A stretch of 64,000 bases of DNA from Lachnospiraceae bacterium (GCA_014239155.1 JAAZZQ010000068.1:1-64000), one strand, 5' to 3'; shown: positions 32,441 through 41,686, counted from the first letter of the stretch. Notes: a model not told the origin generated them from the sequence alone. Made by a program: numbers and translations.

Positions 32441-32688
32441 AATGCAATAGATATCGTTGCGCTACTGTTCACACACAATGTCAGTTAGTTAAGATCAAGT
32501 TCCAAAAAACGGGCTGAAAATAAGTTTAAATTCTTCTGTGTTTTGCTTTTGTTCTCGAACTTTTTATGAGACTATAGTTTGAGAAATCTTCTTAACCGAT
32601 TGACATTGGGAGTGAACAGCAACATCGTCGCTAGAAAGTTTTCCCGACTTGATTATTTTAATTGAATTACAGCAAGAGGGGTGTTATT

Positions 32689-33615
32689 ATGGAAAGGAAA
32701 GATTTTTATATTCCGTCGCGGGACGGTGTGCATAAATTACATGTAGTGCTCTGGGAGCCCGATATGGCGCCGAGGGCTGTGGTACAAATTTCTCATGGTA
32801 TGACAGAGATGATTGACAGATACGAAGATTTTGCAATATTTTTGACCCACAATGGGTATGCGGTGATTGGAAACGACCATCTAGGGCATGGTTTGACTGC
32901 TGGAAACGACAGTGATTTAGGTTATTTTTGCCCGAAAAATATGGGTGCCACAGTTGTTGCTGACTTGCATAGAGTCACCAAGTATGCTAAGAAAAAGTTT
33001 AAAGGGATTCCATATTTTTTGTTGGGGCACAGCATGGGATCTTTTATGGCTAGAAGATATATTATGACGTATGGAATGGATTTAGATGGAGCAGTTATCT
33101 GCGGAACAGGAAGAAAGAGCAATCTAATTTTGACGGCTGGTGAACTGGTATCGAATATGCAGCGTGTATTATTTGGAGACCGTTTTCGCTCCAGATTATT
33201 AAGGAAAAGCGCATTTGACGGCTATCTAAAAAGGATTCCCAATCCGCGCACTGCAAGCGACTGGCTGACGCGGGATGAAAAAATTGTGGATTTTTGCAGA
33301 GGCAATAAATATTGCAGTTTTTCCTTTACTGTAAATGGTTATAGAACATTGTTTGATGTGTTGCGATTTATTCAAAATAAGCGCAATATTAATCGGATTC
33401 CCAAAGAGCTACCCCTCTTTTTTATCGCGGGCGGCGAGGATCCAGTTGGGCATTATGGAAAAGATGTGCATAAAATATCAACAGCATACAAAAAAGCTGG
33501 TATGGAAATGGTGTCTGTAAAAATATATCCGCAGGACAGGCATGAAATCTTAAATGAATTAGATAAAAATCAGGTCTATCAAGATGTGATTTCGTGGCTG
33601 AATGTGCTGTCATAA
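32689..33615 (+). CDS. Alpha/beta hydrolase, monoacylglycerol lipase/lysophospholipase-like
   Basis: A 308-residue cytoplasmic serine hydrolase (serine aminopeptidase S33 group). Nucleophile elbow GHSMGSF (about 109-115), an early VVQISHGMTE oxyanion segment (about 32-41), the acid in FIAGGEDPVG (about 247-256) and the His in DRHEIL (about 281-286) give a complete catalytic triad. ATG 32689 is chosen because AAGAGGGG lies just upstream. Probably splits monoglycerides or lysolipids. Next gene is tadA on the same strand after 54 bases. Confidence 0.88.
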   Translation: MERKDFYIPSRDGVHKLHVVLWEPDMAPRAVVQISHGMTEMIDRYEDFAIFLTHNGYAVIGNDHLGHGLTAGNDSDLGYFCPKNMGATVVADLHRVTKYAKKKFKGIPYFLLGHSMGSFMARRYIMTYGMDLDGAVICGTGRKSNLILTAGELVSNMQRVLFGDRFRSRLLRKSAFDGYLKRIPNPRTASDWLTRDEKIVDFCRGNKYCSFSFTVNGYRTLFDVLRFIQNKRNINRIPKELPLFFIAGGEDPVGHYGKDVHKISTAYKKAGMEMVSVKIYPQDRHEILNELDKNQVYQDVISWLNVLS

Positions 33616-33669
33616 GAATTTTGGCACCATATACAATCAATGATTTTAAGGAATACGAATATAGAGACA

Positions 33670-34206
33670 ATGAAAGAATTACGTGTGAGGGGTGACAAGC
33701 CAAAAGAAGAGGAACGCTATATGCGGGAAGCTGTCAAACAGGCAAAAAAAGCGTATGCGCTCGGTGAGGTGCCGATTGGTTGTGTCATTGTATATGAGGG
33801 TAAAATTATAGGGCGTGGTTATAATCGGCGCAACACTGATAAAAATACGCTTGCACATGCGGAGATTACAGCGATTCGCAAGGCAAGCAAAGCAATGGGA
33901 GATTGGCGGCTAGAAGGGTGTGTTATGTACGTCACACTTGAGCCTTGTCAGATGTGCGCAGGCGCAATTTTACAGGCACGTATTTCTAAGGTGGTGATGG
34001 CGTGTATGAATCCAAAAGCAGGATGTGCAGGGTCTGTCTTAAACATTCTTGACATGCCTGCATTCAATCATCAGGTAGAGATTGTGCAAGGCGTTTTAGA
34101 AGAGGAGTGCTCCCAGATGTTAAAAGTCTTCTTTAAGGAGTTGCGTGCCCGCAACAAGGCAGAAAAAGAACAATTGCGGTCTGAGGACAGCATGACAATA
34201 AGATAA
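33670..34206 (+). CDS. tadA: tRNA adenosine(34) deaminase TadA
   Basis: A 178-residue zinc deaminase that converts A34 to inosine in tRNA-Arg(ACG). The zinc motif HAEITAI (about 63-69) with the catalytic Glu and PCQMCAGAI (about 93-101) are both present, as are GEVPIGCVIV and the NPKAGCAGSVLNIL loop. The start is uncertain: ATG 33670 lacks a close RBS, whereas ATG 33721 has GAGGAA 7 bases upstream but would shorten the usual N-terminus. C-terminal tail is a little longer than typical. Confidence 0.94.
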   Translation: MKELRVRGDKPKEEERYMREAVKQAKKAYALGEVPIGCVIVYEGKIIGRGYNRRNTDKNTLAHAEITAIRKASKAMGDWRLEGCVMYVTLEPCQMCAGAILQARISKVVMACMNPKAGCAGSVLNILDMPAFNHQVEIVQGVLEEECSQMLKVFFKELRARNKAEKEQLRSEDSMTIR

Positions 34207-34229
34207 GCAAAAGCGGAGGCATTGAATTT

Positions 34230-35171
34230 ATGGATGAAATTGCAGTATTGATTCCTTGCTATAATGAGAGTAAGACAATTGAAAAGGTAGTGCAGGACTT
34301 TAAAAAGGCATTGCCCAATGCAGTAATCTATGTGTATGACAACAATTCAAAAGATGGGACAGACGAGATTGCGCGGCGGGCAGGAGCTGTTGTGCGCTAT
34401 GAATATCAACAAGGAAAAGGAAATGTGATTCGGCGAATGTTCCGTGAGATTGACGCCAAATGTTATGTTATGACAGACGGCGATGACACATATCCAGCAG
34501 ACGAGGCTACAAAACTGTGCGAGGCAGTCCTTGCGCGCGGTGCAGATATGGTTGTAGGGGACAGACTTTCCTCCTCTTATTTTGAGGAGAATAAAAGACC
34601 ATTTCACAATTTTGGAAACTCGCTTGTGCGCGGTGCGATTAACAGCATGTTTAAGAGTGACATTCGAGATATTATGACAGGGTACAGAGCGTTTAGTTAC
34701 CAGTTTGTCAAGTCTTTTCCAGTTCTTTCCAAAGGATTTGAGATTGAGACTGAGATGAGCATTCATGCCATTGATAAAAATATGCGTGTGGAGAATGTAA
34801 TTATTCAGTACAGAGACCGGCCAGAGGGCAGTGAGTCAAAACTTAATACGTACTCTGACGGAATTAAGGTTATTATGACCATTATCAAACTGTATAAAAA
34901 TTATAAGCCAATGGGATTTTTCACTTGGATTGCAATGATTTTGGCGTTGCTCTCCACAGCTTTTTTGACGCCGGTGATGATAGAATTTTTTGATACAGGG
35001 TTAGTGGATCGATTTCCAACATTAATTGTGTGCTGTTTTGTGTATCTGGCAGCTATGCAGTCATTTTTTGCCGGACTGATGCTCTCTACAATGAAGCAGA
35101 AAAACATGCAGGATTATGAGATGAATCTTATTTTTCTGGATAAGGAGTACAAAGATAAATTACAGGAATAA
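34230..35171 (+). CDS. Family 2 glycosyltransferase with C-terminal membrane helices
   Basis: A 313-residue GT-A glycosyltransferase. LIPCYNESKTIEKVV (about 7-21) and TDGDDTYPAD (about 81-90, the metal/nucleotide-binding Asp motif) are typical of dolichol-phosphate-mannose-synthase-like enzymes. Two membrane helices (about 228-248 and 260-285) end the protein. It probably transfers a sugar to a polyprenyl phosphate for cell-envelope glycans. GCGGAGG precedes the ATG. The next gene follows after 5 bases. Confidence 0.88.
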   Translation: MDEIAVLIPCYNESKTIEKVVQDFKKALPNAVIYVYDNNSKDGTDEIARRAGAVVRYEYQQGKGNVIRRMFREIDAKCYVMTDGDDTYPADEATKLCEAVLARGADMVVGDRLSSSYFEENKRPFHNFGNSLVRGAINSMFKSDIRDIMTGYRAFSYQFVKSFPVLSKGFEIETEMSIHAIDKNMRVENVIIQYRDRPEGSESKLNTYSDGIKVIMTIIKLYKNYKPMGFFTWIAMILALLSTAFLTPVMIEFFDTGLVDRFPTLIVCCFVYLAAMQSFFAGLMLSTMKQKNMQDYEMNLIFLDKEYKDKLQE

Positions 35172-35176
35172 AAGAT

Positions 35177-35938
35177 ATGGATATACCAATGAATTATGTT
35201 GCCTTGGATATTGAGACAACAGGGCTAAATCCAAAATATGACAAGATTATAGAAATCGGTGCAGTGCGTGTTAGGAATGGAAAGATAGAGGATACTTTCT
35301 CGTCATTTGTAAATCCAGCAAAAAGTCTTCCGCCAAGGATTGTGGAACTCACAGGGATTCAGGATGCAGATGTTTGCAAAGCACCTTATATAGATGAAGT
35401 TCTCGACGCGTTTCTGTCCTTTGCCGGTGAAGATGTTTTGCTTGGACACAATCTGATTTTTGATTATTCTTTTGTGAAGAAAGCCGCAGTAAATTGCAAA
35501 AAATCTTATGAGCGGACAGGTGTTGATACCTTACGGATTGCCAAATGTTTTCTAAATGATTTGGAGAGTCGCAGTCTTGGCTTTTTGTGTGAACATTTTC
35601 AGATTGCACTGAATGCACATAGGGCGTTAAACGACGCGATAGCAGCACACACATTGTATCAGATTTTGGCAAAGCAATATGGAAGTGTGGAGACAAAACC
35701 CTTTCAACCAAGACAATTGGTGTATCATGTGAAGAAAGAAACCCCTATCACACCAAAACAACTGGAACTTTTGCTAAAGCTTACCGTACAATATCATTTA
35801 CACCGAGAAGGATATATATTATTTCCAGTTGTCAATGTAATTGACGAGGCGGTTGACTTAGAAAAACTGAGCAAAAATGAGGCGAGCAGACTTATTGATA
35901 AGTTGCTCTCAAATTTTCGACGATTGTATCCTTCATAA
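35177..35938 (+). CDS. DnaQ-like 3'-5' exonuclease
   Basis: A 253-residue protein with a DEDDh exonuclease domain (about 1-170): ExoI DIETTGL (about 9-15), ExoII HNLIFDYSF (about 91-99), ExoIII HRALNDAIA (about 149-157). The C-terminal 80 residues have no recognised domain. It may act in DNA repair or as a proofreading activity separate from the polymerase. Start is ATG 35177 or 35189; neither has a strong RBS. Its end overlaps the convergent gene on the minus strand by 47 bases. Confidence 0.86.
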   Translation: MDIPMNYVALDIETTGLNPKYDKIIEIGAVRVRNGKIEDTFSSFVNPAKSLPPRIVELTGIQDADVCKAPYIDEVLDAFLSFAGEDVLLGHNLIFDYSFVKKAAVNCKKSYERTGVDTLRIAKCFLNDLESRSLGFLCEHFQIALNAHRALNDAIAAHTLYQILAKQYGSVETKPFQPRQLVYHVKKETPITPKQLELLLKLTVQYHLHREGYILFPVVNVIDEAVDLEKLSKNEASRLIDKLLSNFRRLYPS

Positions 35939-36500
35939 TAGAATGTATATTTTGCGCTTGTGTGATTAAGGTTCCGATTTTTTCACAAGCGTCTGTTTCT
36001 CGATAGAGCTGTGCAAGCAGGTAGTAACTTTTGCTGACATCGGTTCCTGTGGAGATGGCAAATTCAAGGGTTTTAATCGCAAGTGTATCTTCCAATACAT
36101 CATGGAGCAGTTCTGCTAGCTTTTGCAGCAGAGTCACTAAATTTGTGTAATGAAAGTCATAATCACTTAATATATTGATATTAGCGGTTCCGTATTCTAG
36201 TTTTAGGTCAGTGTTTGTATAGCCTGTAAAATTTACAATTTTTAATGCGGACAAGTCGTTTAGATCCCGAAGGCAATTCTCAATCTCTGGGGTTATGCAA
36301 TCTGGTTTCATCTGGAGAAGATCTTCAGGGATTGTGATATAATTTAGATTGTCAAGAGATTTTTTGCGCGTAAAATTTGCTTTTTGCTCGCGCTCCCAGA
36401 AATCTTGGTCGAGATTTTGCTCGATGCGCTTTGTTCTACGCAGTGCAATAGAAAAAATAATACAAAATATAGTAAAGCTTGAAAATAAGAATAAATTCAT
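35892..36500 (-). CDS. Membrane-anchored TPR-like protein of unknown function
   Basis: A 202-residue protein with one N-terminal membrane helix (MNLFLFSSFTIFCIIFSIALRR) and a helical cytosolic part containing a TPR-like ending (AIKTLEFAISTGTDVSKSYYLLAQLY, one motif). The frame is open upstream for another 116 codons, but ATG 36500 has AAAGG at a good distance and the extension would overlap the divergent small gene, so I take the short form. Family not recognised. It converges on the exonuclease gene with a 47-base overlap of coding ends. Confidence 0.65.
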   Translation of the reverse strand: MNLFLFSSFTIFCIIFSIALRRTKRIEQNLDQDFWEREQKANFTRKKSLDNLNYITIPEDLLQMKPDCITPEIENCLRDLNDLSALKIVNFTGYTNTDLKLEYGTANINILSDYDFHYTNLVTLLQKLAELLHDVLEDTLAIKTLEFAISTGTDVSKSYYLLAQLYRETDACEKIGTLITQAQNIHSIMKDTIVENLRATYQ

Positions 36501-36533
36501 ATATAATATCCTTTCGAAAAGAGGTGAACAGCC

Positions 36534-36644
36534 ATGATGAACATGAATCACAAAAAAACACAGCGCACAATCGCAGCGGTTATTGCGATTATCCTTGTGC
36601 TGGCAATGGTCGTTCCGCTGGCGGTCAGTGTAGTTGGATTCTAA
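36534..36644 (+). CDS. 36-residue single-membrane-helix protein
   Basis: ATG 36534 has GAGGTG 7 bases upstream and opens 36 codons: a basic MNHKKTQR start, then one continuous hydrophobic helix rich in Ala, Val, Ile and Leu, ending VSVVGF. Composition and RBS support a true small membrane protein. It is divergent from the TPR-like gene (33 bases between starts) and lies 97 bases before the VanW gene. Function unknown. Confidence 0.6.
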   Translation: MMNMNHKKTQRTIAAVIAIILVLAMVVPLAVSVVGF

Positions 36645-36741
36645 TTGATTATAACATATTGCACGATTTAGGACAATGCAAAATTTGGCGTGTGCTTTTT
36701 GCTTATTTTGCATATCTGTGAAGCGTAACAGGAGGATTTCT

Positions 36742-38343
36742 ATGAAAAAAATAAAAAGATGTGCAGGACTGGTTTTGGCAGTCTTTGCATGGGCAGTCAT
36801 ACTTTGGGGCACATTTGGATCATGCAAGGTTTTGGCGGCATCAGACAAAGATGTAATCTTAGATGGAATTTATATGGGAGGAATTGATCTCTCCGGCATG
36901 ACGGCTGATGAGGCAAGAGCTTCTGTCAGTGCCTTTGTGGAGGACTTAAAACAGCGGAATATTACATTTGGTGCAGTGGATAACCATTATGTGTCTATCA
37001 TGGTAGGTGAATTGGGGCTTCGCTGGGAGAATGAGGCAGATATAGACGCCGCAGTATCACTTGGCAAGAAGGGAAATATTGTCAAGCGCTACAAGGCAAT
37101 GCAGGATTTAAAACATGGAAACAAAGTATATGATTTGCGCTTGACAATTGATAAGGAATTGATTCGTTCTGTATTAGAACAACAGTGCACAGAGTATGAT
37201 ATTCCTGCAATGGATACAACATTGAGCAGAGTGAATGGTCAGTTTGTTGTGGAAGGCGGCCAGACAGGGCAGAAAGTAAATATTGAGGAATCTCTTAATA
37301 AGACCTATGATTATATTACAAATGGCTGGGATTATCAGGACGCTTCAATTGATCTTGCAATTGATATGACAGAACCGCGAGGAAGTGCAGAGGAACTGGC
37401 AAAGATTAAAGATGTTCTGGGTACTTTTACAACAAGTTATTCAAGCAGCGGTCCCTCAAGATGTAAGAATATAGAAAATGGCTGTCGCTTGATTAATGGA
37501 ACGTTGTTGTATCCGGGGGATGAGTTTTCTACTTATGATACAATCAAGCCATTTACAGAGGCAAACGGATATTATCCTGCAGGTTCCTATATGAATGGGA
37601 AGGTGGTTGACAGTCTTGGCGGTGGTATCTGTCAGGTATCTACAACATTGTACAATACGGTTTTACTTTCGGAGTTGGAAGTGACAGAGCGAAACAATCA
37701 TTCCATGATTATTTCTTATGTGAAACCGTCAATGGATGCGGCAATTGCAGAATCGGCTGGAAAGGATTTTCGCTTTGTCAATACTTGGGAGCACCCAATT
37801 TATATAGAGGGGATTACAGAAGGAAAGCAGATTACATTTACCATCTATGGTGTGGAACAGCGTGATCCAGGTCATGTAGTGCGCTATGAAAGTGAAACAC
37901 TGTCAACCACACGTCCTGACCATGAGATTATTACGCCGACGGCAAGCCAAGGGATTGGATATTTCAGTGTGGAATCCGCACATATTGGGTACACAGCGCA
38001 ATTGTGGAAAGTCGTTGAGGAAAATGGTGTGGAGGTCAGCCGTGAGGTGATTAACAAGAGTTCTTATAAAGTGTCACCGCGGTCAGCAGTTGTGGGAGTG
38101 AATACGGATAATCCTGCATATGCTGAGCGCATGAATGCAGCGATTGCATCGGGCAGCATTGATGTCTGCAAGGCGGAGGCAACAGCAATTAAGGCAGAGA
38201 TGGCAGCTGCAGCACAGCAGCAAGCGGAGCTGGATGCTTACTACCAGGCACTGCAACAACAGCAGTTGTTGGAACAGCAAGCATTGTTACAACAGCAGCT
38301 TTTAGAGCAGCAGGCACAGGCGCAGCAGCAAGCGCAGCCGTAA
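36742..38343 (+). CDS. Exported VanW family protein with Gln-rich tail
   Basis: A 533-residue exported protein. Signal peptide or anchor at 1-34, a peptidoglycan-binding-like domain (about 40-200), the VanW domain (about 205-375; YPGDEFSTYDTIKPFTEANGY, one segment; GGGICQVSTTLYNTVLLSEL, another), a G5-like region and a C-terminal low-complexity tail of Gln, Ala and Leu (about 495-533) that may form a coiled coil. VanW proteins are thought to act at the cell wall; biochemical role unproven. ATG 36742 has AGGAGG upstream. Confidence 0.88.
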   Translation: MKKIKRCAGLVLAVFAWAVILWGTFGSCKVLAASDKDVILDGIYMGGIDLSGMTADEARASVSAFVEDLKQRNITFGAVDNHYVSIMVGELGLRWENEADIDAAVSLGKKGNIVKRYKAMQDLKHGNKVYDLRLTIDKELIRSVLEQQCTEYDIPAMDTTLSRVNGQFVVEGGQTGQKVNIEESLNKTYDYITNGWDYQDASIDLAIDMTEPRGSAEELAKIKDVLGTFTTSYSSSGPSRCKNIENGCRLINGTLLYPGDEFSTYDTIKPFTEANGYYPAGSYMNGKVVDSLGGGICQVSTTLYNTVLLSELEVTERNNHSMIISYVKPSMDAAIAESAGKDFRFVNTWEHPIYIEGITEGKQITFTIYGVEQRDPGHVVRYESETLSTTRPDHEIITPTASQGIGYFSVESAHIGYTAQLWKVVEENGVEVSREVINKSSYKVSPRSAVVGVNTDNPAYAERMNAAIASGSIDVCKAEATAIKAEMAAAAQQQAELDAYYQALQQQQLLEQQALLQQQLLEQQAQAQQQAQP

Positions 38344-38377
38344 GAACTTGTATATTGATGATGGAAAGGGATTTGTC

Positions 38378-39430
38378 ATGAAGTGCGGAAAACTGACAGA
38401 GAGTATCTATAATCGTTCCGTCAGAAAAATTATCAAATCAAATGGCGCAGGTCTGAGGACAGACTGCGCCGTTTTGACAGGGAGTGCAACTTGTAATGGT
38501 ATTTTGTCGGGACAGGCACTTGCATTTGGAACTGACAAGAGGACTGCGGCGCGGGCGTATTTAGCGGCAGTCAATCATGTGATTGCCTGTTGTGCGAACT
38601 ATGCGGCACTGGGATTGTTTGAAACAAGTGCCCATATGACACTTATGATTCCAGAGCGAGTGCGCGAGGTTAAGGTTCGTATGATGATGGAGACAGCGGC
38701 TTTGCAGGCGGAGGAGACAGGAATTTCAATACAAAGCTGCAATGTTCAAGTGCTTCCTGCGGTTACACAGACCGTGGCATCTTGCGTGATTAGTGCCGGA
38801 TTAGAGAAACATCTTGACGAAACTGTTGTGCCCATAAAAGAAAAGACGCTTGCAGATGCGGATATTGTGATGACAAAATGGCTGGGGCTTGAGGGCACGG
38901 CGATTATGGCAGCAGAAAGTTATAATAAATTGTGCGCGCGCTATCCATCTGATATAGTGGATACAGCGATGGATTTCTATCGGTATCTGTCTATTGCGCC
39001 GGAGGCTGCTACCGCCGTGAAGTCCGGCGCAGATTATCTGTTGGCATTGCGAGAGGGTGGTATATTTGGCGGTCTCTGGCAACTGGCGGCAGAGAATGGC
39101 GTTGGACTGGTCGCAGACTTAAAACACATACCTGTAAGACAGGAAACCATAGAGGTATGTGAGTATTTTGACTTAAATCCATATGAATTGCTGGCAGGTG
39201 GCAGCCTGCTAATTGTGACAGCAAATGGCGGTGAGATGGTGCGCGCATTGGAAAAGGCGGGTGTGCCAGCGGCAGTGATTGGGCGCACTACACAGGGAAA
39301 TGACCGCGTGATATGTCATGGGGAGGAGACAAGATACTTAGAACCTGCAAATGGAGATGCAATTTTTCAATATTATGCGCAGGTGGAGACTTCCTGCAAT
39401 GAATGTTTATGCACGCGGGTGTCCAAATGA
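38378..39430 (+). CDS. AIR synthase-related protein (PurM/HypE/ThiL superfamily)
   Basis: A 350-residue protein of the AIRS superfamily, which binds ATP and phosphorylated or carbamoylated substrates. The C-terminal half is clearest: GGIFGGLWQLAAENGVGL (about 227-244) and GGSLLIVTANGGEMVRALE (about 279-297). The N-terminal half lacks the usual DDxA-type metal motif, so the reaction is not predictable. ATG 38378 follows AAAGGG. The last eight codons and the stop lie inside a dispersed repeat, so the native C-terminus may have been altered by insertion. Confidence 0.75.
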   Translation: MKCGKLTESIYNRSVRKIIKSNGAGLRTDCAVLTGSATCNGILSGQALAFGTDKRTAARAYLAAVNHVIACCANYAALGLFETSAHMTLMIPERVREVKVRMMMETAALQAEETGISIQSCNVQVLPAVTQTVASCVISAGLEKHLDETVVPIKEKTLADADIVMTKWLGLEGTAIMAAESYNKLCARYPSDIVDTAMDFYRYLSIAPEAATAVKSGADYLLALREGGIFGGLWQLAAENGVGLVADLKHIPVRQETIEVCEYFDLNPYELLAGGSLLIVTANGGEMVRALEKAGVPAAVIGRTTQGNDRVICHGEETRYLEPANGDAIFQYYAQVETSCNECLCTRVSK

Positions 39431-39479
39431 AATATGTCAGCAAGCTGACGGACACTCGGCGCGCGAGTAGGGGAAGTAA
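39406..39479 (+). repeat. Dispersed 74-bp repeat, copy B
   Basis: Same orientation-corrected sequence as copy A (22850-22923), beginning TTTATGCACGCGGGTGTCCA, with the GTCAGC...GCTGAC core hairpin. It overlaps the last codons of the AIRS-related gene and ends 35 bases before the Lrp-type gene. Clear match over the full length with about 12 differences by eye. Confidence 0.85.
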
Positions 39480-39513
39480 TCTTTCCTATTCGATTAAGAA
39501 ATGGAGGAAAAAC

Positions 39514-39996
39514 ATGAGGGAACAGATTTTATCAATTATAGAAAAAAATAGCAGAATTGATCTGCACGAGCTTGCAGTGATATTGGGCATGGAGGAAGCA
39601 GATGTTGTCAATGAGATGGAGCAGATGGAAAAAGAGGGAATTATCTGTGGTTATCATACGCTAATAGATTGGGAAAAGACTTCTGTAGAAAAAGTGAATG
39701 CACTGATTGAGGTGCGTGTGACACCGCAGCGCGGGAAGGGTTTTGACAGCATTGCAGAGCGCATTTACAAATATCCAGAAGTACATGCAGTGTATTTGAT
39801 TTCAGGAGGATATGACTTGCTTGTAAGCCTTGAGGGGAAAACGCTCAAGGAAGTTTCAAATTTTGTTTCAGATAAGCTTTCAACTTTGGAGACTGTCATT
39901 AGCACAGCAACACATTTTATTTTGAAAAAATACAAGGATCATGGCACGGTTTTGGACAAAAAACAGTCTGATGAAAGGATGCAGGTGACGCCATGA
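39514..39996 (+). CDS. Lrp/AsnC family transcriptional regulator
   Basis: A 160-residue regulator: N-terminal HTH (about 1-50; SRIDLHELAVILGMEEADVV) and C-terminal RAM/AsnC ligand domain (about 62-140; NALIEVRVTPQRGKGFDSIA, VHAVYLISGGYDLLVSLEG). ATG 39514 has ATGGAGGAAA upstream. It overlaps the following aminotransferase by four bases, so it probably senses an amino acid and controls that gene. Confidence 0.93.
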   Translation: MREQILSIIEKNSRIDLHELAVILGMEEADVVNEMEQMEKEGIICGYHTLIDWEKTSVEKVNALIEVRVTPQRGKGFDSIAERIYKYPEVHAVYLISGGYDLLVSLEGKTLKEVSNFVSDKLSTLETVISTATHFILKKYKDHGTVLDKKQSDERMQVTP

Positions 39997-41165
39997 GAAA
40001 TCCGTTATCAAAGACAATTGTAGAAATTAAACCTTCCGGAATCCGCAAATATTTTGATATTGTGAGTGAGATGAATGACCCAGATGTCATCTCGCTTGGT
40101 GTCGGTGAACCTGATTTTGAAACGCCGTGGCATATTCGAGACGAGGGGATTTATTCCTTGGAGAAAGGACGTACATTTTATACGGCAAACGCAGGACTTC
40201 TGGAGCTGCGCGAGGAGATTAACCGTTATTTAAACAGGCGTTTTGCATTAAATTATGATCCAAAAGATGGGATTTTAGTGACAGTTGGCGGCTCAGAAGC
40301 AATTGACATCGCGCTGCGTGCAATGGTGGACCCGGGCGATGAAGTCATTATTCCACAGCCAAGTTATGTTTCCTATGAGCCTTGCGCAGTTTTAGCTGGG
40401 GCAAAGCCTGTGATTATTGAACTGAAAAATGAAAATCAATTCCGCTTGACAGCAGCGGAGCTTGAAGCCGCGGTCACAGACAAAACCAAGGTGTTGATTT
40501 TGCCATTTCCAAATAATCCAACAGGGGCGATTATGGAGCGCAAAGACTTGGAGGAAATTGCAAAAGTGATTGAGAAACATGATCTTTTTGTGCTTTCTGA
40601 TGAGATCTACGCAGAGCTTTGCTATACAGAAAAACATATTTCTATTGCCAATATTCCGGGTATGTGGGAGCGAACAATTCTTATCAATGGATTTTCTAAA
40701 TCTTATGCGATGACTGGCTGGAGACTTGGCTATGCATGTGGTCCGAAACAGATAATCGAACAAATGTACAAAATTCATCAGTTTTGCATTATGTGTGCGC
40801 CAACTACTTCACAGTACGCGGCGATAGACGCACTCAAAAACGGTGATGCAGATGTGCAGATGATGCGTGATTCCTACAATCAGCGGCGCCGTTACCTAGT
40901 CAATGCCTTTCAAGAGATGGGATTGGAATGTTTTGAGCCGTTTGGTGCTTTTTACATATTCCCGTGTGTCAAACAGTTTGGCATGACAAGTGATGAATTT
41001 GCTTCGCGGCTTTTGCATGAGGAGAAACTTGCTGTTGTACCCGGAAATGCATTTGGTGATAGCGGTGAGGGATTCTTGCGCATCTCTTATGCGTATTCTC
41101 TTGAGAAACTCAAGGTAGCAATTGAACGTCTAAGACGTTTTGTGGAACGGCTACAGCCTAAGTAG
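39993..41165 (+). CDS. Class I/II PLP-dependent aminotransferase
   Basis: A 390-residue aspartate-aminotransferase-fold enzyme. PLP Lys in NGFSKSYAMTGWRLGY (Lys near 236), the FPNNPTGA loop (about 172-179), SDEIYAEL (about 205-212) and C-terminal FLRISYAYS with the carboxylate-binding Arg. Close to aromatic or alanine/aspartate aminotransferases of Firmicutes; substrate not determinable. Translationally coupled (ATGA) to the Lrp-type regulator; trmL starts 8 bases after. Confidence 0.93.
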   Translation: MRNPLSKTIVEIKPSGIRKYFDIVSEMNDPDVISLGVGEPDFETPWHIRDEGIYSLEKGRTFYTANAGLLELREEINRYLNRRFALNYDPKDGILVTVGGSEAIDIALRAMVDPGDEVIIPQPSYVSYEPCAVLAGAKPVIIELKNENQFRLTAAELEAAVTDKTKVLILPFPNNPTGAIMERKDLEEIAKVIEKHDLFVLSDEIYAELCYTEKHISIANIPGMWERTILINGFSKSYAMTGWRLGYACGPKQIIEQMYKIHQFCIMCAPTTSQYAAIDALKNGDADVQMMRDSYNQRRRYLVNAFQEMGLECFEPFGAFYIFPCVKQFGMTSDEFASRLLHEEKLAVVPGNAFGDSGEGFLRISYAYSLEKLKVAIERLRRFVERLQPK

Positions 41166-41173
41166 GTGAGCGC

Positions 41174-41683
41174 ATGAATATTGTACTCTATCAGCCGGAA
41201 ATGCCGGCAAATACTGGAAATATTGGGCGCACTTGTGTTGCCACTGGATCTGTATTGCATTTGATTGAACCGTTGGGCTTTCGTCTGACTGGAAAAGAAT
41301 TGCGCAGAGCAGGCATGGATTATTGGGAACGCTTAGATGTGCGGCGGTATATAAATTTTGCAGAATTTATAGAGAAAAACCTTACAGGTCGTCAGAACGT
41401 AAAACTTTGGATGGCAACAACCAAGGCGAAGAACGTTTATACACAAGCAGAATTTGGAGAAAATGATTACCTTATGTTTGGAAAGGAGAGTGCAGGGATT
41501 CCAGAGGAGATTTTAGTGGATTATGAGCAAACGTGTATTCGCATTCCCATGCTGGATGCAATCAGAAGTCTCAATCTGTCCAACAGTGTTAGTATTGTGC
41601 TCTATGAAGCCCTAAGACAGCAGAATTTTGCGGGAATGCAGATGGAAGGGGAACTTCATCATGGAAACTGGCGGGGAATATAG
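41174..41683 (+). CDS. trmL: tRNA (cytidine(34)-2'-O)-methyltransferase TrmL
   Basis: A 169-residue SPOUT methyltransferase that 2'-O-methylates the wobble base of tRNA-Leu. MNIVLYQPEMPANTGNIGRT at the N-terminus, MFGKESAGIPEEIL (about 95-108) and IRSLNLSNSVSIVLYEALRQ (about 136-155, the trefoil-knot motif) are characteristic. Length is normal. RBS AGGTGAG overlaps the preceding stop region. Confidence 0.95.
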   Translation: MNIVLYQPEMPANTGNIGRTCVATGSVLHLIEPLGFRLTGKELRRAGMDYWERLDVRRYINFAEFIEKNLTGRQNVKLWMATTKAKNVYTQAEFGENDYLMFGKESAGIPEEILVDYEQTCIRIPMLDAIRSLNLSNSVSIVLYEALRQQNFAGMQMEGELHHGNWRGI

Positions 41684-41686
41684 GAT

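Noticed and set aside
36501-36848. N-terminal extension of the minus-strand TPR-like gene by 116 codons
   Set aside because: The extension is Cys/His/Asn-rich, overlaps the divergent small membrane-protein gene and the VanW start, while ATG 36500 has a proper RBS and a membrane helix.
39403-39513. N-terminal extension of the Lrp-type gene through the 74-bp repeat
   Set aside because: The repeat sequence encodes it; ATG 39514 has a strong RBS and begins at the normal place of the HTH domain.
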